From NCBI GenBank assembly GCA_900550935.1, contig URUD01000003.1, forward strand, positions 40,887-104,886: DNA of 64,000 nucleotides. The letters are read 5' to 3'. This stretch comes from an uncultured Roseburia sp. (GTDB taxonomy: Bacteria > Bacillota > Clostridia > Lachnospirales > Lachnospiraceae). The notes under the pieces are model-generated. The model had not been told where the DNA came from, made no database searches, and was given only the letters and a program-made list of their open reading frames with translations. Position numbers and translations under genes: made by a program. How positions within the stretch are numbered: position 1 is the stretch's first letter; each line of letters opens with the position of its first letter. Of this stretch, positions 43,038 to 50,714 are shown piece after piece.

Positions 43038-43544
43038 TTATCTGCCCGGAATCTCGCTAAACTGGTTCATATAATCGTCGTCCCCTACAGAATAGTAGAC
43101 AATCTGTGACTCTTTTGCATAAGACATTCCCAGATCATTCATTGCACGGTTTCTTACTTCATCCAGATCAATGGAATTGTTGATTCTTTTGTATGCCTCA
43201 TCATTGTCTGCCTTTAAATCTGCGATCTGGCTCTCGATCGCTGCGATCTTTTTCATTCTTGCTGTCATATCAGACTGCACTTTGATATAACTTCCTGCAA
43301 AAACACCAAATACAATAACTGCCATCGTAAGGAACACCACATATCTGCGGCTCATCCTGAGGGCACGTTCCTGATTACGTCTTGCAATCCGTTTCTTTCT
43401 TCTTAATTCTTCTTCTCTCTCCCGCTCGATGCGCTCTGCACGTCTTGCTCTGTAATCCGGCGCTGCTTCCATCCGGCGGACCGTATTTCCATCTACATAA
43501 TACTGTTGTCTCTGCTGTTTCTGTCTTACCGTCTCATTTTTCAT
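43038..43544 (-). CDS. FtsL-like septum formation protein
   Basis: A 168-residue bitopic protein: a highly charged N-terminal cytoplasmic part (about 1-75, with RAERIEREREEELRRKKRIARR), one transmembrane helix (YVVFLTMAVIVFGVFAGSYI), and an extracellular coiled coil (MKKIAAIESQIADLKADNDEAYKRINN) closed by VRNRAMNDLGMSYAKESQIVYY. This is the DivIC/FtsL layout. ATG at 43544 has GAGG 6 nt upstream; the in-frame ATG at 43583 has none. Position between rsmH and the PBP gene supports FtsL. Confidence 0.82.
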   Translation of the reverse strand: MKNETVRQKQQRQQYYVDGNTVRRMEAAPDYRARRAERIEREREEELRRKKRIARRNQERALRMSRRYVVFLTMAVIVFGVFAGSYIKVQSDMTARMKKIAAIESQIADLKADNDEAYKRINNSIDLDEVRNRAMNDLGMSYAKESQIVYYSVGDDDYMNQFSEIPGR

Positions 43545-43573
43545 AATCTTCCTCGTTTCTGCCAGCCCTGTAT

Positions 43574-44515
43574 CTACTGACATTTTTCAAATACTCTTAA
43601 TTTCGCGCTTTTGGATCTTGAATTTTCTTCCAATTCCTTTTCAGATGGTAAAATCGGTCTTCTTGTAATAACCTTTCCTTTGGAAACTTTTCCGCATACG
43701 CATATTGGAAAATCACTCGGGCAGGTACAAGGGTTCTCGTTCCGTTTGAAATTCACCTTTACGATACGGTCTTCTAATGAATGAAATGTGATGATGCAGA
43801 TCCTTCCCCCTGGATTTAACAGATCGATCATCTCATCCAAATGTTCCTGTAATACATCAAGCTCATGGTTTAACTCAATCCGGATCGCCTGGAAGGTACG
43901 TTTTGCCGGATGTCCGCCAGTTGCCTGTACTTTCATCGGGATAGATGCCCGGATGATCTCGGTCAGTTCTCCTGCCGTCTCGATCGTTTTTTTCTGACGC
44001 TCCATCACAATGTGTTTTGCAATATTTTTTGCGAATTTATCTTCCCCGTAATCACGGATAATGCGGTACAATTCCATCTCACTGTATCCGTTTACGATGT
44101 CTCTTGCTGTCTGTGTCTGCCTGTCATCCATACGCATGTCAAGTGGTGCATCCGGATCCCGGTAAGTAAAGCCTCTCTCTAAGGTATCCAGCTGGAAAGA
44201 GGAAACTCCAAGATCTAATACAATGCCATCCACTCCTGTGACACCAATGGCGTTCAGTTCTTCTTTCATGTTTGCGTAATTACTCCGAATGATCGTAACC
44301 TGTTCCCTATATGGAGCAAGTCTCTCACTCGCTGCCCGGATTGCATCCGCATCCTGATCGATCCCGATCAGCCTGCCCTGTTTTGACAGATGCTTTAATA
44401 CTTCACTTGCATGTCCGGCTCCGCCAAGTGTTCCATCCACATAAATTCCGTCCGGTCTGATATTTAATTGTTCGATCGTTTCTGCCAACAAAACGGAATA
44501 ATGTTTAAACTCCAC
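43574..44515 (-). CDS. rsmH: 16S rRNA (cytosine1402-N4)-methyltransferase
   Basis: SAM-dependent methyltransferase of about 313 residues (also MraW). It has the SAM motif YVDGTLGGAGHASEVLK, the DLGVSSFQLD block, RGFTYRDPDAPLDMRMD, and the C-terminal CTCPSDFPICVCGKVSKGKVITRRPILPS. GTG at 44515 is preferred (8 nt from GAGG) and gives the typical MEFKHYSVLL start; a GTG at 44524 is only just upstream. It starts right after mraZ. Confidence 0.96.
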   Translation of the reverse strand: MEFKHYSVLLAETIEQLNIRPDGIYVDGTLGGAGHASEVLKHLSKQGRLIGIDQDADAIRAASERLAPYREQVTIIRSNYANMKEELNAIGVTGVDGIVLDLGVSSFQLDTLERGFTYRDPDAPLDMRMDDRQTQTARDIVNGYSEMELYRIIRDYGEDKFAKNIAKHIVMERQKKTIETAGELTEIIRASIPMKVQATGGHPAKRTFQAIRIELNHELDVLQEHLDEMIDLLNPGGRICIITFHSLEDRIVKVNFKRNENPCTCPSDFPICVCGKVSKGKVITRRPILPSEKELEENSRSKSAKLRVFEKCQ

Positions 44516-44526
44516 TCCACTCACCT

Positions 44527-44961
44527 CTAAATGCTAAATCCTAACTCTGCCATATGTTCTGCAATCTCGTCCATTTCATCTTCATCATAGGTATTTTCCA
44601 GCCATCTGGACTTGTCCCAAATCTCTACCCTGCTTAGGACTCCGACTAATACAACGTCTTTTTCCAGTGCTGCATACTCACGTAATACCGGTGGAAGAAG
44701 GATCCTTCCCTGCTTGTCCAGCTCTACAGTGGCTGCACCTGCAAAGAAAAAACGGGAGAATTTTCTTGCATCCTTGGATGTCATGGAAATATTGCGGAAC
44801 TTCTCTTCAATATTCTGCCACTCATCGGTAGGATACACAAACAGGCATCCATCCAGCCCCTTTGTAACTACAAATTCATTTCCTAACTGTTCTCTGAATT
44901 TGGATGGGACGATCAGCCTGCCTTTTGGATCCACTGTGTGATTGTATTCTCCCATAAACAT
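44527..44961 (-). CDS. mraZ: Transcriptional regulator MraZ
   Basis: A 144-residue protein with two SpoVT/AbrB-like domains (YNHTVDPKGRLIVPSKFRE and AATVELDKQGRILLPPVLREYA), which forms rings and represses the division and cell wall operon. ATG gives the standard MFMGEYNHTVD start, with AGGTG upstream. The four repeats upstream at 45020-45056 are its expected operator. First gene of the cluster. Confidence 0.96.
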   Translation of the reverse strand: MFMGEYNHTVDPKGRLIVPSKFREQLGNEFVVTKGLDGCLFVYPTDEWQNIEEKFRNISMTSKDARKFSRFFFAGAATVELDKQGRILLPPVLREYAALEKDVVLVGVLSRVEIWDKSRWLENTYDEDEMDEIAEHMAELGFSI

Positions 44962-45019
44962 AATACAAACACCTGCCTTCTCATGGAACTCATCATTCCA
45001 TCAGGTTGGGATCTGTTCA

Positions 45020-45056
45020 CCACTTTGAACCATTTCCCACCACTTTCCTCCACTTT
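45020..45056 (-). promoter_or_regulatory. MraZ operator: four boxes at 10-nt period
   Basis: On the minus strand AAAGTGG occurs three times and AAATGG once, beginning every 10 nt (plus-strand starts 45020, 45030, 45040, 45050). This matches MraZ boxes known from other bacteria. They begin just downstream of the predicted start point, so binding would block initiation. Confidence 0.8.
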
Positions 45057-45063
45057 TATGTCT

Positions 45064-45092
45064 ATCTTAACCCATTCTTAAGAAAAAAGCAA
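45064..45092 (-). promoter_or_regulatory. Sigma-A promoter of the mraZ operon
   Basis: TTGCTT, a 17-nt spacer and TAAGAT on the minus strand, immediately upstream of the MraZ boxes. Confidence 0.6.
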
Positions 45093-45115
45093 TAGAAAAA
45101 TAGGAATAAGGGCAT

Positions 45116-45142
45116 AGAAAAAGGACCCATTCTCGTGGGTCC
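45116..45142 (-). terminator. Rho-independent terminator of the Spo0E-like gene
   Basis: GGACCCA-CGAGAA-TGGGTCC followed by TTTTTC on the minus strand, about 20 nt after the stop. Confidence 0.85.
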
Positions 45143-45160
45143 CTCTCTCGGCTTTCACCT

Positions 45161-45328
45161 TTATCCTATATTCACTTTTTCCGTTCTCTCAAGGTATTCT
45201 TCAATGAGTTTATCCAATTCTGTACTTTTTTGATAATAATTTTCAAATTTATCCCGTTGTAGAAGTGCTTCGTCAAGTTCCAACCTGACTTTCTCAATCT
45301 TCCTCTGTAGCTGCTTCATTCTCTCCAT
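45161..45328 (-). CDS. Spo0E-like aspartyl-phosphate phosphatase (55 aa)
   Basis: A 55-residue helical hairpin protein. It carries the Spo0E signature STELDKLIEEYL (S35, L38, D39, L41, I42), preceded by a helix rich in Lys/Glu (MKQLQRKIEKVRLELDEALL). Spo0E-type proteins dephosphorylate Spo0A~P and hold back sporulation. ATG has GGAG 7 nt upstream; a promoter and a Spo0A box lie upstream and a terminator follows, so it is a complete single-gene unit. Its small size makes it easy to miss. Confidence 0.85.
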   Translation of the reverse strand: MERMKQLQRKIEKVRLELDEALLQRDKFENYYQKSTELDKLIEEYLERTEKVNIG

Positions 45329-45399
45329 ACGAAGTCTCCTTTGTTACCAGCCACTTCCACAAGAAGAAGTGTTAATTAGAAAATATTTTCTATATCTAC

Positions 45400-45428
45400 A
45401 TATTACTCCCTTATCAGGCAAAAATCAA
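45400..45428 (-). promoter_or_regulatory. Sigma-A promoter of the Spo0E-like gene
   Basis: TTGATT, a 17-nt spacer and TAATAT on the minus strand, about 70 nt before the start codon. Confidence 0.6.
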
Positions 45429-45453
45429 ACAAAACAAGACGTCATGTCCTCTC

Positions 45454-45467
45454 ATTTTTCGACAAAT
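45454..45467 (-). promoter_or_regulatory. Spo0A box upstream of the Spo0E-like gene
   Basis: On the minus strand ATTTGTCGAAAAAT contains the perfect core TGTCGAA and the full extended form TTTGTCGAAAAA. It is intergenic, some 26 nt upstream of the -35 element at 45423-45428. Confidence 0.6.
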
Positions 45468-45527
45468 GTTACTTTTCTTATTACAACGGTTGACATTTTA
45501 CTCTGTAACAAACCCGGCTCTTTTCCG

Positions 45528-46133
45528 TCAGGAATGTTTTAGCATATGCTCGGATCTTTTCTCTGCCAGTACGTCGATTATGCCGGAAAGTGCCTTTTTA
45601 TTAACAGAAAGGATATGTCTGATATCCGTCTCAACATCATGTTTTTTGGAAAGGTAATCCTCATGCGCATGTTCAATATATTCACAGAGTGCCTCTGCAT
45701 TGTGAAATGGCTGTTTCTGCTTTTTGGGATCTCCGGAAAATATCACATTTTCCGCTTTTCCGCTTTTCAGACAGCTTCTTAAATCCCTCTTTAGTTTTTC
45801 CTCGTAAGAACAATGGTCTTTTAAGTTTCCCGGATAGATCTTATTGTGTGGAAAGGTAAAATAATCTGCCAGATAATGGCTGATCTGACCTAAATCCATG
45901 TAGTATTTTACTCCACGTTTTTTAACTGCCTTATCGCCCTCGGAAAGCCGTTTGATATGCTTTCGGATCGATGGGAATGTTCCTGTGATCTCGTGCTTTT
46001 TATACACGAAAGAAGGTTTGATATCCGGAAGGATGCTTCCAATGTAAAAGGACAGGCGATGTTTTTTCAATCCCTCATCATCCAGACTGTTTACCATATA
46101 TCTTGCAAGCGAAATATGTGATTTTTTTCTCAT
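45528..46133 (-). CDS. Zinc-dependent phospholipase C family protein
   Basis: A 201-residue protein resembling the zinc-dependent phospholipase C/S1-P1 nuclease superfamily. Metal-ligand candidates are scattered His/Asp: HISLARY, ILPDIKP, HITGTFP-type segment (KHEITGTFPSIRKHI), GQISHYLADYFTFPHN, and EYIEHAHEDY. No signal peptide is visible, so it seems cytoplasmic and its true substrate is open. ATG at 46133 has GAGGTG upstream; the in-frame start at 46181 lacks a site. Confidence 0.7.
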   Translation of the reverse strand: MRKKSHISLARYMVNSLDDEGLKKHRLSFYIGSILPDIKPSFVYKKHEITGTFPSIRKHIKRLSEGDKAVKKRGVKYYMDLGQISHYLADYFTFPHNKIYPGNLKDHCSYEEKLKRDLRSCLKSGKAENVIFSGDPKKQKQPFHNAEALCEYIEHAHEDYLSKKHDVETDIRHILSVNKKALSGIIDVLAEKRSEHMLKHS

Positions 46134-46242
46134 AAAGCACCTCATTTCTGGCAGCTTTGCTGCAACGAAACGTTTCATCAAAGGCTCTGTCTACTCGCAT
46201 TATACGTCCGGCATTTGGGTTTTACAAGTAAATTTTTTGTAA

Positions 46243-46275
46243 AAAGAAAAAGAGGATATTCTCCTCTTTTTCTTT
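46243..46275 (-). terminator. Rho-independent terminator of the DUF1540 gene
   Basis: A 14-bp A/T-rich stem, AAAGAAAAAGAGGA/TCCTCTTTTTCTTT, just after the DUF1540 stop. Confidence 0.75.
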
Positions 46276-46291
46276 AAAGCAAGGCGCGGTT

Positions 46292-46609
46292 CTATCCACA
46301 GCAGCAGAAGCTTGCACACTCTGTCTCACTGCATTTGCACGCATCATGTCCTGTAATCCCAATGTGCTGTGCACTGCATTTGGAATCCTCATTAAATTCA
46401 CATTTGCACGCCTCGCATGCGACATCGATCTGTCTGGATGGCTGTGCCACCGTGTTTTTTCCAACATTCTCTTTTCGCTCCACAAAGCTGCCGCAGCAGG
46501 TTTCAGAAATGCTTTCTGCCGCCTGCCCCTGCACCTTGATATTGCCTTTGCAACAGCATTTTTCACTGTTATACAGACAGTTTGTCACTGCACAATCTAA
46601 GTTTGTCAT
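46292..46609 (-). CDS. DUF1540 Cys-rich protein, two repeats
   Basis: A 105-residue protein with two DUF1540-type units: CAVTNCLYNSEKCCCKGNIKV..ETCCGSF (about 6-42) and CKCEFNEDSKCSAQHIGIT..ETECASF (about 67-101), each ending T/E-x-C-x-S-F. About 18 Cys suggest metal binding; the function is not known, though such proteins are frequent in Clostridia. ATG has AGGAG upstream. Monocistronic with its own terminator. Confidence 0.85.
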   Translation of the reverse strand: MTNLDCAVTNCLYNSEKCCCKGNIKVQGQAAESISETCCGSFVERKENVGKNTVAQPSRQIDVACEACKCEFNEDSKCSAQHIGITGHDACKCSETECASFCCCG

Positions 46610-46670
46610 ATTGAATTTCTCCTTTCTGGTATAAGCATTACAGTCTCAGTATGCCACCAGAAAAAAGATT

Positions 46671-48626
46671 TTATGCTTCCGGAAGTTCTTTTCTGATCTC
46701 CTTTGTACGGATCTCCTTGCAAATCTCATCAACAAACTGTGCCAGAGGTTTCACACCTTCATCTCCTGCGAAACGGCTTCTGACCGAAACGGTATGATCT
46801 GCCTCTTCCTGCTGTCCTACCACAAGCATATATGGCAGTTTATCGAGTCTTGCCTCACGGATCTTAAATCCAATCTTCTCGGAACGGTTGTCTACCGTTG
46901 CATCAATGCCATTTGCTTTCAGTTCTTTTAAAACTTCATTTGCATATGCTTCGTATTTGTCAGAGATCGGTAATACACGAACCTGTTCCGGGCAAAGCCA
47001 TGTCGGGAATTTTCCTGCATATTTTTCAATCAGCCATGCCAGTGTTCTCTCATAGCATCCCATGGAAGTTCTGTGGATGATGTAAGGACGGATCTTATCA
47101 CCGTTCTGATCGATATAGTACATATCGAAATTCTCTGCGATCGCACAGTCAAGCTGGATGGTAATCATCGTATCTTCCTTGCCGTATACGTTTTTCGCCT
47201 GGATATCGATCTTTGGTCCGTAGAATGCAGCCTCGCCGTCAGCTTCCACGAAATCAACACCCTTTTCTCTTAATACCTCACGAAGTGCTTCCTGGGTTCT
47301 GTTCCAGTAATCATCATCCCCAAGATATTTTTTCTTGTTTTCCGGATCCCATTTTGACAGACGGTAGGTTACATCCTCTTCCAGTCCGAGTGTCTTCAAT
47401 ACATAGTAAGCAAGATCAAAGCAACTCTTTAACTCTTCCTCTGCCTGATCCGGGCGGATTACAAGATGTCCCTCTGTGATCGTAAACTGACGTACACGGG
47501 TCAATCCGTGCATTTCGCCGGAGTCCTCTGCACGGAACAAAGTAGAAGTCTCGCTCATACGATATGGCAGATCACGGTAAGATTTCTGTGTGTTTTTGTA
47601 TACATAATACTGGAATGGACATGTCATTGGACGAAGTGCAAATACTTCTTTGTCTGTCTTCTCATCTCCGAGTACAAACATTCCATCTTTATAATGATCC
47701 CAATGTCCGGAAATTTTATACAGATCGCTTTTTGCCATTAATGGTGTTCTGGTTCTGACATAACCCCATTCATTATCCTCCAGATCCTCGATCCATCTCT
47801 GGAGTTTCATGATCATTTTAGTTCCCTTTGGTGTGAATAATGGAAGTCCCTGTCCGATCACATCAACAGTGGTAAACAATTCCATTTCACGGCCTAATTT
47901 GTTGTGGTCACGGCGCTTTGCATCTTCCATGCATTCTAAATGTTCATTTAATTCTTCTTTTTTATTGTATGCAGTTCCGTAAATTCTCTGTAAACGTGCT
48001 TTTTCGGAATCGCCTCTCCAGTATGCCATGGAAGAAGAAGTCAGTTTAAATGCCTTTACTCCCTTGGTGCTCATTAAGTGTGGTCCTGCACAGAGATCAA
48101 CAAAACCGCCCTGATCATAGAAAGAGATTTCTGCATCTTCCGGCAAATCTTCGATCAGTTCAACCTTAAACGGTTCACCTTTTTCCTGCATGAATTTGAT
48201 TGCCTCTTCTCTTGGAAGTGTAAATCTTGTGATCTCGTGTCCCTCTTTGATGATTTTTTTCATCTCTGCCTCTAAGCGATCCAAATCTTCTCTTGAAAAT
48301 GGCTCTGCTTCAAAATCATAGTAGAAACCATCATCGATTGCCGGTCCGATCGTAATTTTGGCATTCGGGAATAAACGTTTTACTGCTTCTGCCAGTACAT
48401 GGGATGCTGTGTGGCGGATAACTCTTAATCCCTCCGGATCACTTGCTGTTACGATGTTTAAATTGCAGTCAGAAGAAAGCTCGGTACGAAGATCTACGAT
48501 CTCTCCGTTTACCTCTCCGGCACATGCAACTCTTGCAAGTCCCTCGCTGATATCTTTTGCGATCTCATATACGCTCTTTGCTTCACTGTATTCTTTTACG
48601 GAACCATCTTTTAATGTAATTTTCAT
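46671..48626 (-). CDS. thrS: Threonyl-tRNA synthetase
   Basis: Charges tRNA-Thr. The 651-residue product has a TGS domain (1-62), the HxxxH editing domain (RHTASHVLAEAVKRLFP), the class II catalytic core with motif 2 FRAEDSGEMHGLTRVRQF, the zinc ligands in RPMTCPFQY and later His residues, motif 3 MGCYERTLAWLIE, and a C-terminal anticodon-binding domain (LPISDKYEAYANEV). ATG has GGAAGG upstream. It follows a T-box leader and a small ORF. Confidence 0.98.
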   Translation of the reverse strand: MKITLKDGSVKEYSEAKSVYEIAKDISEGLARVACAGEVNGEIVDLRTELSSDCNLNIVTASDPEGLRVIRHTASHVLAEAVKRLFPNAKITIGPAIDDGFYYDFEAEPFSREDLDRLEAEMKKIIKEGHEITRFTLPREEAIKFMQEKGEPFKVELIEDLPEDAEISFYDQGGFVDLCAGPHLMSTKGVKAFKLTSSSMAYWRGDSEKARLQRIYGTAYNKKEELNEHLECMEDAKRRDHNKLGREMELFTTVDVIGQGLPLFTPKGTKMIMKLQRWIEDLEDNEWGYVRTRTPLMAKSDLYKISGHWDHYKDGMFVLGDEKTDKEVFALRPMTCPFQYYVYKNTQKSYRDLPYRMSETSTLFRAEDSGEMHGLTRVRQFTITEGHLVIRPDQAEEELKSCFDLAYYVLKTLGLEEDVTYRLSKWDPENKKKYLGDDDYWNRTQEALREVLREKGVDFVEADGEAAFYGPKIDIQAKNVYGKEDTMITIQLDCAIAENFDMYYIDQNGDKIRPYIIHRTSMGCYERTLAWLIEKYAGKFPTWLCPEQVRVLPISDKYEAYANEVLKELKANGIDATVDNRSEKIGFKIREARLDKLPYMLVVGQQEEADHTVSVRSRFAGDEGVKPLAQFVDEICKEIRTKEIRKELPEA

Positions 48627-48643
48627 GGTCTTTCCTTCCTTTC

Positions 48644-48859
48644 TTATTCCATCTCATCTTCTGGGAACTCATCTTCTGCCCAGTTGTGGATCACTGTATT
48701 TCCATTATCACACCCATATCTGGCATTTTTTCTCGGAGAACAAAGCATTCCAAGAATAACACCGATAAGGGTGCCAATAGTGACGATCATGATCCCCTCC
48801 CGCCTGGCAACCGTAACCTCTTGTGGCAACGTATTCCAGAATTCTTTTAATTTTCTCAC
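48644..48859 (-). CDS. Small membrane protein between T-box and thrS
   Basis: A 71-residue protein: basic N-terminus (RKLKEFWNTLPQEVTVARRE), one transmembrane helix (GIMIVTIGTLIGVILGMLC), and an acidic tail ending EDEFPEDEME. GTG start with GGAGAGG about 5 nt upstream. The stop is 17 nt before thrS, so it shares the T-box transcript. I do not recognise a family; a real gene is likely because of its good ribosome binding site and spacing. Confidence 0.6.
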   Translation of the reverse strand: MRKLKEFWNTLPQEVTVARREGIMIVTIGTLIGVILGMLCSPRKNARYGCDNGNTVIHNWAEDEFPEDEME

Positions 48860-48884
48860 GCTTTCCTCTCCTTTCTTTCAGAAT

Positions 48885-49154
48885 TAAAAAATCCCTGACA
48901 CTGCATCTTGCAATGTCAGGGACGATATACCATTATACCGTGGTTCCACCCGGATTCATTTTCCAAAAGCATTCTCGCTCAAAGGAAAACCTCATATAAG
49001 ATGATAACGGAATCACCGGACCGGATTAGGGTCTCTCCGAGGTGGTCTTCAGTCCGTCTTCCGATAAGATGCTCTCAGCGTGCCAGTATATCCTCTGACG
49101 TTGCATCTCTCTCTGAATCATCGGGCGGCTTACTCTTCTCGTCAACGATTTTTC
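48885..49154 (-). promoter_or_regulatory. T-box riboswitch of thrS
   Basis: The minus strand has the T-box core GGGTGGAACCACGG (48939-48953), then the terminator stem TCCCTGACATTGC/GCAGTGTCAGGGA plus T-run (48885-48922). Upstream AGAGTAAG fits the stem I S-turn, and GAAG-ACC-A (49044-49050) gives specifier ACC, a Thr codon, matching thrS. This fills the 338-nt gap between genes. Confidence 0.88.
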
Positions 49155-49160
49155 GTATTG

Positions 49161-49189
49161 ATTGTAATACCAAATATCGGATCTGTAAA
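49161..49189 (-). promoter_or_regulatory. Sigma-A promoter of the T-box/thrS transcript
   Basis: TTTACA, a 17-nt spacer and TACAAT on the minus strand, in the gap after the SEC-C gene and directly before the T-box. Confidence 0.7.
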
Positions 49190-49197
49190 GTACTTTT

Positions 49198-49719
49198 TTA
49201 TCTTCCGCAGCAATATTTGTATTTCTTACCGCTTCCGCATGGACATGGATCGTTACGTCCAACTTTTTTGCCGACTACAACGGTACCGGACTTTTTCTGC
49301 TCCAGATAAAGTCGTCTCTTGGTCTCTTTGTCGAAGATCTCGTTCCACTGTGGAAGCTCGTACAGCCAGTCTGCTTTCGCATCCACCATGTTTTTGTATA
49401 ATTTCTCTTTATCAAATGCAAGGCTTACCTTGGTATCCTCTTCCATGGTATCGATTGGGTTTGGTTCTACCAGACTGTCGTTGATTCCGTCTAAGAATCC
49501 TGTCATCTCCATAACAGACAGTTCGTATTTCTCTGCTAATTCTTTTACAGTTCCCTCAACCTTTTCATCCGGATTGGTCAGAAGTTTTTCGTAAACCCCT
49601 TTTTCCAGAAGAAAATATCTCTGCCAAAATCTCTGTAAATCTCCCTTGTCTGCTTTTTCATTATAGGCAACTTTCTGCCACTGTTCCAATAATGCCATAA
49701 TTTTTTCCTCGTTTTCCAT
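49198..49719 (-). CDS. SEC-C metal-binding domain protein
   Basis: A 173-residue soluble, acidic, helical protein ending with a classical SEC-C zinc motif, GRNDPCPCGSGKKYKYCCGR, the same as at the C-terminus of SecA. The rest has a conserved-looking MTGFLDGINDSLVEPNPIDTM block. A role near SecA or the ribosome is possible but not shown by the sequence. ATG has GAGGAAAAA upstream at short distance. Confidence 0.8.
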   Translation of the reverse strand: MENEEKIMALLEQWQKVAYNEKADKGDLQRFWQRYFLLEKGVYEKLLTNPDEKVEGTVKELAEKYELSVMEMTGFLDGINDSLVEPNPIDTMEEDTKVSLAFDKEKLYKNMVDAKADWLYELPQWNEIFDKETKRRLYLEQKKSGTVVVGKKVGRNDPCPCGSGKKYKYCCGR

Positions 49720-49893
49720 GTAAATTATAGTCGCAAATACATGCTTTTCTTATTATACCAAAGTTTCTCCATTTTTTCAAAATATTTTTTCTTCAAAATA
49801 CATGCCTTCTCTATTTTTCTTGACCTTCCCGTCTTTTTCCAGTAGCATAGAAGATACCGAAAGTACAAAAAACAGTTTGGAATGGAGATTTCT

Positions 49894-50118
49894 ATGAAAA
49901 AAGTAAAACAGATTCTTGCAATCCTTGGCGTTATCATTTTAGTCGGACTTTACCTGTCCACACTGGTCTGTGCCCTCTCATCCAGTGAGAATTTTATGAA
50001 CCTTCTCATGGCATCCATCTACGCAACCGTGATCATTCCGGTCCTGCTGTGGGCATATTCCTTTATCTACCGCCTGCTGAAAAAAGACGACTCCGATCAG
50101 ACCGGGGAAAAACATTAG
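49894..50118 (+). CDS. Small two-helix membrane protein
   Basis: A 74-residue protein, MKKVKQILAI then two hydrophobic segments (VIILVGLYLSTLVCAL and SIYATVIIPVLLWAYSFIY) and a charged tail (KKDDSDQTGEKH). ATG at 49894 has GGAG 6 nt upstream. It converges with the DUF4340 gene (4-nt overlap). No family recognised. Confidence 0.6.
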   Translation: MKKVKQILAILGVIILVGLYLSTLVCALSSSENFMNLLMASIYATVIIPVLLWAYSFIYRLLKKDDSDQTGEKH

Positions 50119-50714
50119 TTTTCCTCGGTTGTCTCGTTAAGCATTTCTGTCTCTTCTGTGGCAGTTTCTGTCTCTTCCTCCGCAGTCAGTTCCTCTATCG
50201 TTTTATTAAATTCAGAAGGAAGTGTCGTACTGATCAGATAAACAGTTTCACTGTCTGCTGTCTTGATATAATATTGGCTTGTGACCGCATTTTTATCCCC
50301 GACATACAGCGTGATCTCGCTGTCGTCTGTCTTTAACGTGATCGTATTGGACGGATGCTCCAGTCCAAAGTCAGAAAGGTTCTCATAATCGGTCACTTCC
50401 TCTTCGGCAGTCAGTGCGGTGGCACTGCTTAACATCGTTTTAACGGTATCCTCATCGATATCTATCGTGGTGTCGCCATCATATACCCAGTCCTCGCCAT
50501 TTTTCGTAAAGGAAAGCGTTGTTCCGTTCCGTTCATAGGAAAATGCCGTCACATCCGATGTTTCCATCTGCGTTACCGTCACTTTATTTTCCTCTTCCTG
50601 TTTCTTTTCTTTTTCCTGCTGTCTCTGATCGTAAAATTTTACCCCGGCATAGGCGGCGCAGATCAGCACCACCAATGCCAGTAAAATCATAAACTGTCGT
50701 TTCTGCTTCTTCAT
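50115..50714 (-). CDS. DUF4340 domain protein of the ABC transporter operon
   Basis: A 199-residue protein with an N-terminal membrane anchor (about 8-25), a Lys/Glu linker, and a DUF4340-type extracellular domain (FTKNGEDWVYDGDTTIDIDEDTVKTMLSSATAL, DYENLSDFGLEHPSNTITLKT). The C-terminus is very rich in Glu and Thr. DUF4340 proteins accompany GldG-like transporters; their task is not known. The ATG shares a base with the preceding permease stop, so translation is coupled. Confidence 0.8.
   Translation of the reverse strand: MKKQKRQFMILLALVVLICAAYAGVKFYDQRQQEKEKKQEEENKVTVTQMETSDVTAFSYERNGTTLSFTKNGEDWVYDGDTTIDIDEDTVKTMLSSATALTAEEEVTDYENLSDFGLEHPSNTITLKTDDSEITLYVGDKNAVTSQYYIKTADSETVYLISTTLPSEFNKTIEELTAEEETETATEETEMLNETTEEN

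Noticed and set aside
46222..46566. A 114-residue open frame overlapping the DUF1540 gene
   Set aside because: The other frame shows two DUF1540 units and a good ribosome binding site; this one has neither.
49328..49342. TTTGTCGAAGA resembling a Spo0A box
   Set aside because: It lies within the SEC-C coding sequence; the 7-mer core is expected several times by chance in 64 kb.
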